From Hyphomonadaceae bacterium (lineage in GTDB: Bacteria > Pseudomonadota > Alphaproteobacteria > Caulobacterales > Aquidulcibacteraceae): a stretch of DNA of 64,000 nt. Shown piece after piece: positions 36,377-45,139 of this stretch. Each line of letters opens with the position of its first letter. Position 1 is the stretch's first letter. The stretch is taken from assembly GCA_016791445.1 (NCBI GenBank), contig JAEUMP010000015.1:48700-112699 (forward strand), written 5' to 3'. The notes under the pieces were generated by a model. That model ran no database searches, was not told where the DNA came from, and was given only the letters and a program-made list of their open reading frames with translations. Both the position numbers and the translations under genes were made by a program.

Positions 36377-37568
36377 CTTTCGCGTTGCGCAGCGCGTCGA
36401 GGCGTGCGGCGTCGAGGCCGAGAAGATCCCGATAGACATCGTCGTTGTGCGCGCCGAGCGCCGCGCCCGGCCACGCCACTTCACCCGGCGTGCGCGAGAG
36501 CTTCGGGAACACGTTCTGCATTTTCAGGTTCGGGATCGTCGGATGCGGGACGTCGATGATCGCCTCGCGTGCGGCGAATTGCGGATCGGCGAGCATTTCC
36601 GGCGCGCGGTTGATGCGGCCGGCGGGAACGCCCGCGTCGATCATTGCGGCTTCGAGGTCAGCGACCTTCTGCGGCCGCGTCCAGTCGGCGATGAGGCCAT
36701 CGAGCAGATCCTGGTTGGCGCCGCGCGCGCGGTGATCGACGAAGCGCGGATCCCTGATCCAGTCCTCGCGGCCCATGAACCTGCAGAGGCGCTCGAACAC
36801 GGAGTCCTGATTGGCCGCGATCAGCAGGTCGCCATCGGCGCAGGGATAGACGTTCGACGGCGCGATGCCGGCGAGCTTGGCGCCCGTGCGGCCGCGGATT
36901 TCGCCGTTGACCGTGTATTCCGGCACCGTCGCCTCCATCACCGCGAGAACCGCCTCGTAGATGGCCGAATCGACCACCTGGCCTTCGCCGGAACGATCAC
37001 GTTCCTTCAGCGCCATGAGCGCGCCCATGAACGCAAAGCTCGCCGCCAGCGTGTCGCCGAGCGAAAGCCCTGCACGCGACGGCGGGCGGTCCGGCTCGCC
37101 GCAGAGATGACGCATCCCGCCCATCGCCTCGCCGACCGAAGCGTATCCCGCGCGCGGCGCATAAGGGCCCGTCTGTCCGAAACCGGAGACGCGCACGAGC
37201 ACGAGGCGTGGATTGCGCGCCTTCAGCACGTCATGGCCCATGCTCCATTTCTCCAGCGTGCCGGGCCGGAAATTCTCGATCAGCACATCGGCCTTCTCCG
37301 CGAGTGCGAGCACGAGGTCGCGGCCTTCGGGCTTGCGCATGTCGGCGGTGACGCAGCGCTTGTTGCGGCCCGCAACCGCCCACCAGGTGGGAATGTCGCC
37401 GCGACCCCAGTCGCGCAGCGGATCGCCCGCGCCGGGCGCCTCGACCTTGATGACGTCCGCGCCGTGATCGGCGAAGAGCTGCCCGCAGAACGGTCCGGCG
37501 ATGAGCTGCCCGAGTTCGATCACGCGGAGATCGTTGAGCGCGCCCTGGCGTTGCGTGGTCTGCGTCAC
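36369..37568 (-). CDS. Family III CoA-transferase (CaiB/BaiF)
   Basis: 399 aa. LRVIELGQLIAGPFCGQLFADHGADVIKVE starts the domain, and LIENFRPGTLEKW, VRVSGFGQTGPYAPRAGYAS and GEGQVVDSAIYEAVL are signatures of formyl-CoA-transferase-type enzymes; the catalytic Asp lies at about residue 168 in the DTL/GDTLAASFAF region. It moves CoA between carboxylic acids without ATP. GTG 37568 is chosen since homologues start close to LRVIELG and GAGAGGG lies upstream. It faces the kinase operon tail to tail and is divergent from oxyR. Confidence 0.9.
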   Translation of the reverse strand: MTQTTQRQGALNDLRVIELGQLIAGPFCGQLFADHGADVIKVEAPGAGDPLRDWGRGDIPTWWAVAGRNKRCVTADMRKPEGRDLVLALAEKADVLIENFRPGTLEKWSMGHDVLKARNPRLVLVRVSGFGQTGPYAPRAGYASVGEAMGGMRHLCGEPDRPPSRAGLSLGDTLAASFAFMGALMALKERDRSGEGQVVDSAIYEAVLAVMEATVPEYTVNGEIRGRTGAKLAGIAPSNVYPCADGDLLIAANQDSVFERLCRFMGREDWIRDPRFVDHRARGANQDLLDGLIADWTRPQKVADLEAAMIDAGVPAGRINRAPEMLADPQFAAREAIIDVPHPTIPNLKMQNVFPKLSRTPGEVAWPGAALGAHNDDVYRDLLGLDAARLDALRNAKVI

Positions 37569-37716
37569 GAATGAAGCCCTCTCGATGCAGGCATCGGGTA
37601 CAGGAGCGCGTGCGCCGCGAAAACCCTTCGGTGTCGAACGATCTGTCGCAGCCCCGCCCGCGACATCTGGCGCCTTGCAGGGAGCAGTGAAAACGCCAAT
37701 ATATAAGTCAAATAAA

Positions 37717-37731
37717 ATAGACACACCCTAT
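37717..37731. promoter_or_regulatory. oxyR: OxyR-like half site overlapping the oxyR start
   Basis: ATAG at 37717-37720 and CTAT at 37728-37731 are separated by exactly 7 bp, the ATAG-N7-CTAT pattern of OxyR sites. The last bases are part of the ATG at 37730. The surrounding 37700-37720 stretch is very AT-rich (ATATAAGTCAAATAAAATAG), so promoter and site overlap. Only one half of the tandem consensus is present. Confidence 0.5.
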
Positions 37732-38638
37732 GGAAGAACGCCTCCCATCCTCCTCCTGGCCGACATTGCGCCAGCTCCAGTTCCTCGCGGCGCTGGATGC
37801 GCACGGCTCCTTCGTGCGCGCTGCGGAGGCGGTGGGCGTCACCCAGCCGACTTTGTCGGCGGGCGTGAAGGAACTGGAGGCCGTGCTCGGCGTGACGCTC
37901 GTGGAGCGGTCGCGCTCCGGGGCGGTGCTCACGGCGGCGGGACGCGAGGCGTGCGACCGCGCGGCCGGCGCGCTGGCGCAGGTGGAGGATCTGGTGCGCG
38001 CCGTGCGTCAGGCGGGCGCGCCGCTGCAGGGGACGTTCCGCCTCGGCGCCATTCCCACGATCGCGCCCTTCCTGCTGCCGCGTGCGTTGAAGCTGCTGCG
38101 CGCACGCTTCCCGCGCCTTCATCTCGTGCTGCGTGAGGATGTGAGCGCGCGTCTCGTGGAAGGCCTGCGCGCGCGCACGCTCGATGCGGCGCTGATCGCC
38201 CTGCCGTACGAGGCGTCGGGCATCGAGACCGAAGCGATCGCCGACGACGAATTCCTGCTCGTCTGCCCGAAGGACCACAAGCTCGCGAAAAAGACCGCAC
38301 TCGCGCCCGGCGATCTCGAGGGTGAGGACGTGCTGCTGCTGGAAGACGGCCACTGCCTGCGCGATCACGCGCTGCAGGTGTGCAAGCTCCCGCAGTCGCG
38401 CGCGGCGGCGGAAGTGGGCGCCACGAGCCTGCATACGCTGGTGCAGATGGTGGCCGGCGGCATGGGCGTCACGCTGTTGCCGAAGCTCGCGGCGGATGGC
38501 GGCGTGGCGCGTGGCGCGGCGGTCGAGACCCGCCGTTTCCAGCGCCCGATGATGGGCCGGTCCATCGGCATTGCGTGGCGCGCGGGCGGCGCGCGGGCGG
38601 AAGAAGCGAAGCTGATCGCGCGGACGCTGCGGGCCTAG
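37730..38638 (+). CDS. oxyR: Hydrogen-peroxide-sensing regulator OxyR
   Basis: 302-aa LysR-type protein with the N-terminal HTH (RAAEAVGVTQPTLSAGVKELE, about 31-51). The OxyR redox switch is present: C209 and C218 in EDGHCLRDHALQVCKL, with the same 9-residue spacing as C199/C208 of E. coli OxyR. Length and the GEDVLLLEDGHC context are diagnostic. It senses peroxide by disulfide formation and activates peroxidase genes; an AhpD-like gene lies 4 kb on. Its 3' stop shares CTAG with the convergent membrane gene. Confidence 0.93.
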   Translation: MEERLPSSSWPTLRQLQFLAALDAHGSFVRAAEAVGVTQPTLSAGVKELEAVLGVTLVERSRSGAVLTAAGREACDRAAGALAQVEDLVRAVRQAGAPLQGTFRLGAIPTIAPFLLPRALKLLRARFPRLHLVLREDVSARLVEGLRARTLDAALIALPYEASGIETEAIADDEFLLVCPKDHKLAKKTALAPGDLEGEDVLLLEDGHCLRDHALQVCKLPQSRAAAEVGATSLHTLVQMVAGGMGVTLLPKLAADGGVARGAAVETRRFQRPMMGRSIGIAWRAGGARAEEAKLIARTLRA

Positions 38639-38973
38639 CTCTCTTGCAGGTCCGGCCGGTTCAGGCGGCGCGCGAGGCTCGGCAGGCGCAGCGCGAGCCA
38701 GAGCGCCGTCCAGATATTGCCGACCACGAAGATCGGCAGCGCCCAGAGCAGCGCCGTTAGCCACGAGCGTTCCGCGAGGAACACGATCACCGCAAACAGC
38801 GCGAAGCCGATATAGAGGTCCGCAATCGCGCCCACGCCCCATGGCAGCGTCATCACCACGCCGAACTGGTCGAGGAAGGTGCCGTGCAGGCCGCCGCCGG
38901 CGAACGCCGCCCAGAGGATCACCGCGAGCAGGGCGATCCCGAGGACGCCGACGAAGATGCGCAGACCAGTCAT
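38635..38973 (-). CDS. Small integral membrane protein
   Basis: 112 aa with about four hydrophobic segments: 4-26 (GLRIFVGVLGIALLAVILWA), 38-60 (VVMTLPWGVGAIADLYIGF), 60-75 and 78-98 (LLWALPIFVVGNIWTALWLAL), then a basic C-terminus. It resembles DUF1475-type proteins of unknown function. It stands alone between oxyR and the dicarboxylate symporter. Confidence 0.78.
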   Translation of the reverse strand: MTGLRIFVGVLGIALLAVILWAAFAGGGLHGTFLDQFGVVMTLPWGVGAIADLYIGFALFAVIVFLAERSWLTALLWALPIFVVGNIWTALWLALRLPSLARRLNRPDLQES

Positions 38974-39031
38974 GGGCCCGTCTTAGCGGGGAGAATTGCG
39001 GCGCGGTAGGGGCGCCTTTCAGACTCCCGTC

Positions 39032-40351
39032 TCAGACTCCGGTCTGGGACTCCGGCTCCGCCGGGAAGACATCCGTATCGACCTCGCCGCGCGAGACCAC
39101 CGTCGCCACCACGAGATCGCCGGTGACGTTCAGCGTCGTGCGGCACATGTCGAGGAAGCGGTCCACGCCGAGCACGAGCCCGATCCCCTCCACCGGCACG
39201 CCCACCATCACGAGGATCATCGCCACCACGGGCAGCGATCCCGCCGGCACGCCCGCCGTGCCGATGCCGCCGAGGATGCACACGAGCATCACCACGACCT
39301 GCTGCGTCACCGAAAGCTCGACGCCGAAGAACTGCGCGAGGAAGAGCACGGTGACGCCTTCGAAAAGCGCTGTGCCGTTCTGGTTGGCGGTCGCGCCCAC
39401 GGTGAGCACGAAGCGCGAGATCTTGCGCGGCAGGCCGAGCTGCGTTTCCGCCGCGCGCAGCGAAACGGGCAGCGTCGCATTCGAGGAGGCGGTGGAGAAG
39501 GCCACTACCATCGGCTCCTGGATCTTGCGGAAGAAGGCTGCGGGAGACATGCCGCCCGCCACGAAGATGATGATCGGATAGACCACGAACATGTGGATCG
39601 CCATCGCCGCGACGGCCACGCCCACGAAGGCCGCAAGACGCACCAGGAGGTCCCAGCCGAACAGCGCCGCGAGATTGAACATCAGGCAGGCGATGGCGTA
39701 GGGCGCGAGGCGGATGACGATGCCGATGAGCTTCATCATCACTTCGAAAACGCCCTGCAGCGTCTGCAGGAGGTGATCAGTCGCCGGGCTGCGCACCATC
39801 ACGACGCCGATGCCGAAGATCAGCGCGAACACCATGACCGGCAGGATCTGGTTCTCGGCGGCGGCGGCGAAGGCGTTGGTGGGGATGAGATCGAGGAAGA
39901 ACTGGCCCGCTTCGACGCCCTGCGGCGCGCGGGTGATGATGGATTGCGCGCCGCTCGCGCCGTCGGCGAGCATCTTGCGCGCGATTTCCGGATCGACGCC
40001 GGCGCCGGGCTGCAGCCACGTCACCATGACGATGCCGATGACCACGGCGATGGTCGAGACGACGACGGTAAGCAGGAGCGTTCTCAGGCCCACGCGCCCG
40101 AGCGATTTGAGATCGCCCATTTCGGCCACGCCGACGACGAGCGCCGAGAACAGCAGCGGCAGCACCAGCATGAACAGGAGGCGCATGAAGATCTGGCCGA
40201 TCGGGCCGGTGACGCTCGATGTCAGCCACTGCACCCAGGGCGTCTCCGCGCCCACGCCGAGATGCACCCACAGTCCCGCCAGAAGACCAACGACAAATCC
40301 GGCCAGCATCTGGAAATGAAGAGGCAGGCCGCCCCGCTTGGTCGCTTCCAT
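39032..40351 (-). CDS. Dicarboxylate/amino acid:cation symporter (DctA/GltP type)
   Basis: 439 aa, DAACS family. The re-entrant loop motif STASSNATLPVSLRAAE (SSxTLP), VMVFALIFGIGV, and the second re-entrant segment LGGIGTAGVPAGSLPVVAMIL are family hallmarks, with eight membrane helices predicted. It takes up C4-dicarboxylates, glutamate or aspartate with Na+ or H+. No two-component dctBD pair is adjacent. The 5' region to the next gene is long (over 100 bp). Confidence 0.94.
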   Translation of the reverse strand: MEATKRGGLPLHFQMLAGFVVGLLAGLWVHLGVGAETPWVQWLTSSVTGPIGQIFMRLLFMLVLPLLFSALVVGVAEMGDLKSLGRVGLRTLLLTVVVSTIAVVIGIVMVTWLQPGAGVDPEIARKMLADGASGAQSIITRAPQGVEAGQFFLDLIPTNAFAAAAENQILPVMVFALIFGIGVVMVRSPATDHLLQTLQGVFEVMMKLIGIVIRLAPYAIACLMFNLAALFGWDLLVRLAAFVGVAVAAMAIHMFVVYPIIIFVAGGMSPAAFFRKIQEPMVVAFSTASSNATLPVSLRAAETQLGLPRKISRFVLTVGATANQNGTALFEGVTVLFLAQFFGVELSVTQQVVVMLVCILGGIGTAGVPAGSLPVVAMILVMVGVPVEGIGLVLGVDRFLDMCRTTLNVTGDLVVATVVSRGEVDTDVFPAEPESQTGV

Positions 40352-40660
40352 GTGTGCACCGATCCGGACTGTTTGCGCGCGACGGCGAAATCGCGGTCAA
40401 AACACCGCCGTGTCAATGCGCGCGGCAGGGGAACATGACCTTGCAGTAGGGGGAAACGCGAAGGCTGTTCCCCTCGCGATGATGACCGCCGGCGCCCTGC
40501 CGGCAAAGCGCTGCCCCTTGGCGCACAAGGAGGCCGGCGAGGGCGCCGGCGGTCCTGATCCCAAAAAACAGCAAGACAATCCGACCGGGTCCAGACCCGG
40601 GTCACACTCCTCCCACGTCACGTCGGAATGGTTCCGAAGCCACGGAGAGGAGAGCACCAG
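40352..40660. other. Intergenic region upstream of the conserved hypothetical gene
   Basis: About 310 bp between the symporter start and the next ribosome-binding site. It contains several short GC-rich inverted repeats (for example GCGCCGGCGG-type around 40545-40556) and no credible coding sequence; open frames across it read as noise. GGAGAGGAG at 40645-40653 is the ribosome-binding site for ATG 40661. Confidence 0.5.
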
Positions 40661-41135
40661 ATGCACATCGCGAAACCGCTACGCCACCGCCGCGCGCGAA
40701 CTGCATTTGTGGCTGCTGCAAGTCTTCGCCTGGGTCGCGGCGCGCGTGCGCCTGCCGCGCGTGTTGCGTCTCGATTTCCAGGACGAAGTGAGAAAGGCGC
40801 GACGCGACATTCGCAAGCTGATCTTCCTCAGCATGTGTTCGCGTCTGACGTTCCGACGCGATCACCCGACCTTCACGCACCATCCGCACGGAATCCTTGG
40901 CTACCAACGCCGCAAGGTCCGCATCCTGCACGCCTTCACGCGCGGGATTCCGCTACGCACGCTCGCTGACATGCGCGATGCGCTGGCGAATTTCGACAAA
41001 GTGGTGAAGTGCGCCACATTGCGGTTGCCCCGCACAGGCGCAACGCCCGGCGCTATCGTCACGGTCCTCGCCGTGACGATCGCTCTCGGCGTGCAGCTTC
41101 TCGCACCCGCCACCGACGCCGCAGACACGTCATGA
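40479..41135 (+). CDS. Conserved-looking hypothetical protein; start unclear, possible frameshift
   Basis: The frame ending at 41135 has real protein character from about 40690: ELHLWLLQVFAWVAARVRL, KARRDIRKLIFLSMCSRLTF, then basic segments and a C-terminal hydrophobic helix (AIVTVLAVTIALGVQLLAP). But the only good start signal, GGAGAGGAG followed by ATG 40661 (MHIAKPLRHRRA), is in a different frame, and the shift happens in the repeat CGCCACCGCCGCGCGCG near 40682-40698. ATG 40479 is in frame but the codons after it look non-coding. Either one base was gained in the CG repeat (real mutation or error), or a weak TTG at 40707 is used. Function unknown. Confidence 0.5.
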   Translation: MMTAGALPAKRCPLAHKEAGEGAGGPDPKKQQDNPTGSRPGSHSSHVTSEWFRSHGEESTRCTSRNRYATAARELHLWLLQVFAWVAARVRLPRVLRLDFQDEVRKARRDIRKLIFLSMCSRLTFRRDHPTFTHHPHGILGYQRRKVRILHAFTRGIPLRTLADMRDALANFDKVVKCATLRLPRTGATPGAIVTVLAVTIALGVQLLAPATDAADTS

Positions 41136-41257
41136 CTGGTCATGCCGGACCGCGCAGCGCCTGCTGCGCATACCCATGTTCAGTACACGCGAGATTCCAC
41201 GGAGTCTGGCGGCGCCCGCGCATGCCGGCAGTCCGGATTGAATAGCGGCGCCTGGCT

Positions 41258-42376
41258 TCAGCCGATCACGCGTCGAGCCACGTCTTCGCCGATGGCGAGC
41301 GACGCGGTCAGGCCGGGACTTTCGATGCCGAAGAGCGCGATCACGCCGTCCATGCCGTCGTCGATGACGAAGTCGCCCTGCGGCTGGCCGGGGCCATGAA
41401 GCTTCGGGCGGATGCCGGCGTAGTCGGGGGTCAGCGCGTCATCGGGCAGACCCGGCCAGAAGCGGCGGACATAGGCCTCAAAGCCCGCCGCCCGCGCGGG
41501 ATCGACGCGATAGTCCTCCACGTCGACGAATTCGAGGTCCGGTCCGAAACGCGCCTGCCCGCCGAGATCGCGCCGGTAGTGCGTGCCGAGCGCGCCCGGA
41601 ATCGGCGGCGGGTAGATGAGCCGGCGAAAGGGCGCGCGACCCGAAAGCGTGAAGTAGCTGCCCTTGCCGAAATGCAGCGGCGGAATCCGCGCCGCCGGAA
41701 ATCCCGTCACCAGCGCCGCGCAGGCCTGCGCCCCGAGGCCCGCCGCAATGACGAGCTTGCGCACCGTGATCGTCGTCGGATCGTCGCCGCCGACCTGCAC
41801 CCGCACCGCGCCGCCCGCAGGCGTCGCCCCGAGAAACGGCGCGTTGAGGACCACCGCGCCGCCCTGCGCCTCGATCTCGCCCGCCAGCGCGTCCATGTAG
41901 CCGTGCGCATCGAAGACGCCGCTCTCCTCGGAGAGCAGCGCCGCCGCGACACGGAGTTCCGGCTCAAGCGCGCGCGCCGCCGCCGCATCGAGCCACGTCA
42001 CGCCCTCCACGCCGTTGACGCGCCCCTGCGCGGCGAGCGCCTCGAGGGCGGGAATTTCGCTCTCCTCCGTCGCCACGATCAGCTTGCCGCACTTGTCGAA
42101 GGCTACGCCGTGCGTCGCGAGAAAATCATAAAGCGCCCGCCGCCCCTCGACGCAGAATCGCGCCTTGAGGGAATTGGCGGGGTAGTGGAGCCCGGCGTGG
42201 ATCACTTCGGAATTGCGCGACGAGACGCCTGCGCCGATCCGGCCTTCCTTTTCGATGACCACGACGCTAAAGCCCCGCCGCGCGAGCGCGTAGCCGCAGG
42301 CGAGACCGACCGCTCCGGCGCCGATGATGCAGGCGTCGAAGTCGTGTTCACCTTGTCCGTTGGCGGGTCCGTTCAT
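41258..42376 (-). CDS. FAD-dependent oxidase, L-2-hydroxyglutarate-oxidase-like
   Basis: 372 aa, DAO-type flavoprotein. The FAD-binding motif ACIIGAGAVGLACGYALAR lies at about 15-33, and SRNSEVIHAGLHYPANSLKARFC matches the LhgO/L2HGDH family (HxGxYYP..SLKA). IRPKLHGPGQPQGDFVI is the C-terminal family motif. It would oxidise L-2-hydroxyglutarate or another L-2-hydroxyacid to a 2-keto acid at the membrane. ATG 42376 is preferred over 42643. The gene is monocistronic and divergent from the LprI-like gene (67 bp). Confidence 0.9.
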   Translation of the reverse strand: MNGPANGQGEHDFDACIIGAGAVGLACGYALARRGFSVVVIEKEGRIGAGVSSRNSEVIHAGLHYPANSLKARFCVEGRRALYDFLATHGVAFDKCGKLIVATEESEIPALEALAAQGRVNGVEGVTWLDAAAARALEPELRVAAALLSEESGVFDAHGYMDALAGEIEAQGGAVVLNAPFLGATPAGGAVRVQVGGDDPTTITVRKLVIAAGLGAQACAALVTGFPAARIPPLHFGKGSYFTLSGRAPFRRLIYPPPIPGALGTHYRRDLGGQARFGPDLEFVDVEDYRVDPARAAGFEAYVRRFWPGLPDDALTPDYAGIRPKLHGPGQPQGDFVIDDGMDGVIALFGIESPGLTASLAIGEDVARRVIG

Positions 42377-42443
42377 CACGTTCGTGGCAATACCGCGGTT
42401 CGGCGCCGTCGTCTCGCCACCTTCATGGAGTTTGGGAAGTCGC

Positions 42444-42962
42444 ATGAAAGGCCTTGTTCTCGCCCTCGCCGCTGCGGCGCTGCTCGCCGGCCCGGCCCAC
42501 GCGCAGACCGCGACGCCCGCGCCCGCCGTGCACGACGACCCCGCGCAGGACATCTCGACGCTGCGCGCCTGCGCGATCGCGACCGGGATCAGCGATCCCT
42601 CCAAGCTCGAAGCCTGCGAACGTCCGATCCTGCGCGCGTGCAACGACGACTACGCCCAGTGCTACAACCGCCTGCTCGCGGGATGGGACGGTCTGCTCAA
42701 CATGAGCTTCCGCGAGATGAGCCGCACCGGACTTCTGGAGCGCCGCCAGACGCGGGATCTGCAGTCCGCGCAGCGCGCCTGGATCAAGTTCCGCGACGAG
42801 GATTGCGGGTTCTACGCCGGCGTCTGGCCGGGCTCGCGCGCGCCGGGTCAACTCGCGGCCTGTCGCCACCGCATGACGCGCGAGCGCGCGGCCGTGCTCA
42901 CCGTGCGTCTGGAAGCGGCCAAGAAGCTGCGCCAGGCGGGTGCGTCGGAACCTTCGCGCTAG
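42444..42962 (+). CDS. LprI/DUF1311-family secreted protein
   Basis: 172 aa with a cleavable signal peptide (MKGLVLALAAAALLAGPAHAQ). The mature part has the DUF1311 pattern: paired cysteines (LRACAIATG, KLEACERPILRAC, DYAQCYN), LLERRQTRDLQSAQRAWIKF and RDEDCGFYAG, then ACRHRMTRERAAVL. The family includes lysozyme inhibitor LprI and related envelope proteins. It is convergent with the AhpD-like gene, sharing the CTAG stop bases. Confidence 0.88.
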   Translation: MKGLVLALAAAALLAGPAHAQTATPAPAVHDDPAQDISTLRACAIATGISDPSKLEACERPILRACNDDYAQCYNRLLAGWDGLLNMSFREMSRTGLLERRQTRDLQSAQRAWIKFRDEDCGFYAGVWPGSRAPGQLAACRHRMTRERAAVLTVRLEAAKKLRQAGASEPSR

Positions 42963-43501
42963 TCGGAAGACGGCGAGCCGACGCGTTCAGCGCGCAGGAT
43001 CGATGCTGCCGCAGCGATCACGGCGGCGATGCGCAGGCCCTCGCGGATGTGCGTCGCCGGCCAGCTCCGCTGTCGAAGTTCCTCCTCATGCGCGTCGAGG
43101 CACGCGCCGCAGCCGTTCACCGCCGAGACGACGAAACACCAGAACTCGAAATCACCCTTGTCGACGCCCGGATCCGCCAGCCTGTTCAGGCGCAAGCCCG
43201 TGCGCATCGCTGCATAGTCCTGGTTCCGCATCAGGTGCGTCGCGCGGAAATAGACATTGGTCATCGCCATCAGCGCCGCCGCCGTCTTCGCCGCACCGAT
43301 GGCCGCTTCGGACATCCTCTCCCGAACCTCTTCGTCGAGGGCCTCGATGAGAGATCGTTCGCCCGCCGCCCGCGCCGCCGCGAGCAGCGCGCCCCACTTC
43401 TGCTGGTCGGAGAGCAACGTGTCGTGCACGACGGCGCTCAAGGTCACGCGGACGTCGCGCGCATAGTCGGGCAGGGAGTCGCGCAACGCTTCGAGGTTCA
43501 T
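42959..43501 (-). CDS. AhpD-like alkylhydroperoxidase (carboxymuconolactone decarboxylase family)
   Basis: 180 aa. The AhpD catalytic set is present: E119, C131 and C134 in NGCGACLDAHEEEL, and H138. Full-length AhpD similarity (MNLEALRDSLPDYARDVRVTL at the start; MAMTNVYFRATHLM) favours AhpD over a plain CMD domain. It works with AhpC against organic peroxides; no ahpC is within the window. ATG 43501 is the start; the longer frame upstream is antisense to the M20 peptidase 5' region. OxyR is the obvious possible activator. Confidence 0.9.
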   Translation of the reverse strand: MNLEALRDSLPDYARDVRVTLSAVVHDTLLSDQQKWGALLAAARAAGERSLIEALDEEVRERMSEAAIGAAKTAAALMAMTNVYFRATHLMRNQDYAAMRTGLRLNRLADPGVDKGDFEFWCFVVSAVNGCGACLDAHEEELRQRSWPATHIREGLRIAAVIAAAASILRAERVGSPSSD

Positions 43502-43611
43502 GAATTCTCCGGGACGGTTCGGGCCGCAGCATGCCATTCCCTTGCACGGGGAACGAGGCCCGCGCCGGGTCGCTGTCGCCGCTCTCGACAAACCGTCTCC
43601 GGCGCGGGCAG

Positions 43612-45111
43612 ATGACGCCGACGTCACGGAGAACCAAATTGCGCTGGATCATCGGACTTCTGTTGGCGGGCCTTGTCGCCATTGGCGGCGTCGTCGCCTG
43701 GCGGACATCGCAGTTCGTGCCGGCGCCGGTTGTGGAGGCTGCGGCTGTTGCGGCGCCCGAACTCACGTTCGACGCGGACGCCGCCGCGGCGCGCCTCGGT
43801 CGGGCGATTCAGTTCGAGACCATTTCGGTGCAGGAAGGCCAGACCTGGAACGCTGCGCCCTTCACCGCGCAGCGCAGCTGGCTCGAGAGCGCCTACCCGG
43901 CGTTCCATGCCGTCGCTCAACGCGAGATTGTCAACGGCGAAAGCCTCCTCTTCACCTGGGCAGGCTCCGATGCGTCGCTCGCGCCGATCCTGCTGCTCGC
44001 CCACCTCGATGTGGTGCCGGTGGAGGAGTGGTCGCGCAAGGACTGGACCAGTGAACCGTTCAGCGGCGCCGTGCGCGACGGATTTGTCTGGGGTCGCGGC
44101 GCCATCGACGACAAGGGCTCGCTCATCGCCATTCTCGAAGCCGCTAATGTGCTTGCCCAGTCAGGCTTCAAGCCGAAGCGCACGCTGATCTTCGCATTCG
44201 GTCACGACGAGGAAGTCTCCGGTCGCGATGGCGCGCAGGCCATGGCGAAAATCCTCGCCGATCGCGGCGTGAAGGCGTGGTTCGCGATGGATGAGGGTCA
44301 GGCGACGATCGCCCGGCATCCGATGACCGGCGGTCCCGTTTCGCTGATCGGCATTGCTGAGAAGGGCTATGCGACGCTGCGCGTGACCGCGAGCGCCCGC
44401 GCCGGCCACTCGTCGATGCCCGACAAGGACACCGCGGTGACACTGTTGTCGGAAGCCGTGCTCCGCATCCATCGCATGCCGATCGAGATGAAGCTCGAAG
44501 GCGGCCCGGCCATCGACATGATCCGCGCGCTCGCGCCGCAGCTGCCGATGACGCTGCGTGCGGCGGCGGCGAACGAATGGCTGTTCTCGCCGGTCATCAA
44601 CCAGGAGCTCGGCGCCGATCCGCAGGCCGCCGCGTTGGTGCGCACAACGGTCGCGCCGACAATGCTGGAAGGCGGTCCGAAGGAGAACATCATCCCCGGT
44701 CGCGCGGTGGCGTGGATCAACTTCCGCCTGCACCCGCGCGATACGTCGGCCTCGATCCTTGCGCGGGCGCAGGAGGCGGTGAAGGGTATTCCCGACGTGA
44801 CCGTCGAATGGGATCGTCCGCCCAACGAGGCGAGTGCGGTGTCCTCCACGACCTCCGACAGCTATGCGTTGATATCCGCCATGGCGCGGGTCGCGGCGCC
44901 CGGTGCGCCTGTGGCGCCGGGTCTCGTCCTCGGCGGCACGGATTCACGCTATTACGGCGGCGTCGCGGAAAACGTCTACCGGTTCGCGCCGGCGATCTAC
45001 GAGGGCGAGGACATCGCCGGGATCCACGGCAAGAACGAACGACTTTCTGTCGAAAACCTCACCCGCATGATCAGGGGCTACGCCCATCTGATGACGGCGG
45101 GCGCCGGCTGA
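43612..45111 (+). CDS. M20-family metallopeptidase, PM20D1-like, membrane-anchored
   Basis: 499 aa. An N-terminal signal anchor (RWIIGLLLAGLVAIGGVVAW, about 10-29) precedes the M20 domain. Metal-binding residues are visible: LLLAHLDVVPVE, GRGAIDDKGSLIAILEA, FGHDEEVSGRDGAQ and a late GGTDSRYY. The family hydrolyses N-acyl amino acids or dipeptides. ATG 43612 is chosen as the longer frame lacks a sensible N-terminus. It is followed by a chagasin-like inhibitor gene 28 bp later. Confidence 0.9.
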   Translation: MTPTSRRTKLRWIIGLLLAGLVAIGGVVAWRTSQFVPAPVVEAAAVAAPELTFDADAAAARLGRAIQFETISVQEGQTWNAAPFTAQRSWLESAYPAFHAVAQREIVNGESLLFTWAGSDASLAPILLLAHLDVVPVEEWSRKDWTSEPFSGAVRDGFVWGRGAIDDKGSLIAILEAANVLAQSGFKPKRTLIFAFGHDEEVSGRDGAQAMAKILADRGVKAWFAMDEGQATIARHPMTGGPVSLIGIAEKGYATLRVTASARAGHSSMPDKDTAVTLLSEAVLRIHRMPIEMKLEGGPAIDMIRALAPQLPMTLRAAAANEWLFSPVINQELGADPQAAALVRTTVAPTMLEGGPKENIIPGRAVAWINFRLHPRDTSASILARAQEAVKGIPDVTVEWDRPPNEASAVSSTTSDSYALISAMARVAAPGAPVAPGLVLGGTDSRYYGGVAENVYRFAPAIYEGEDIAGIHGKNERLSVENLTRMIRGYAHLMTAGAG

Positions 45112-45139
45112 ACCGGCGGCAGTGACAAGGAGAGAACGC

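Noticed and set aside
40628..40969. Plus-strand frame MVPKPRRGEHQMHIAK as a complete gene
   Set aside because: Beyond its first dozen codons it is the out-of-frame reading of the protein-like sequence ending at 41135; only its ATG and ribosome-binding site look real.
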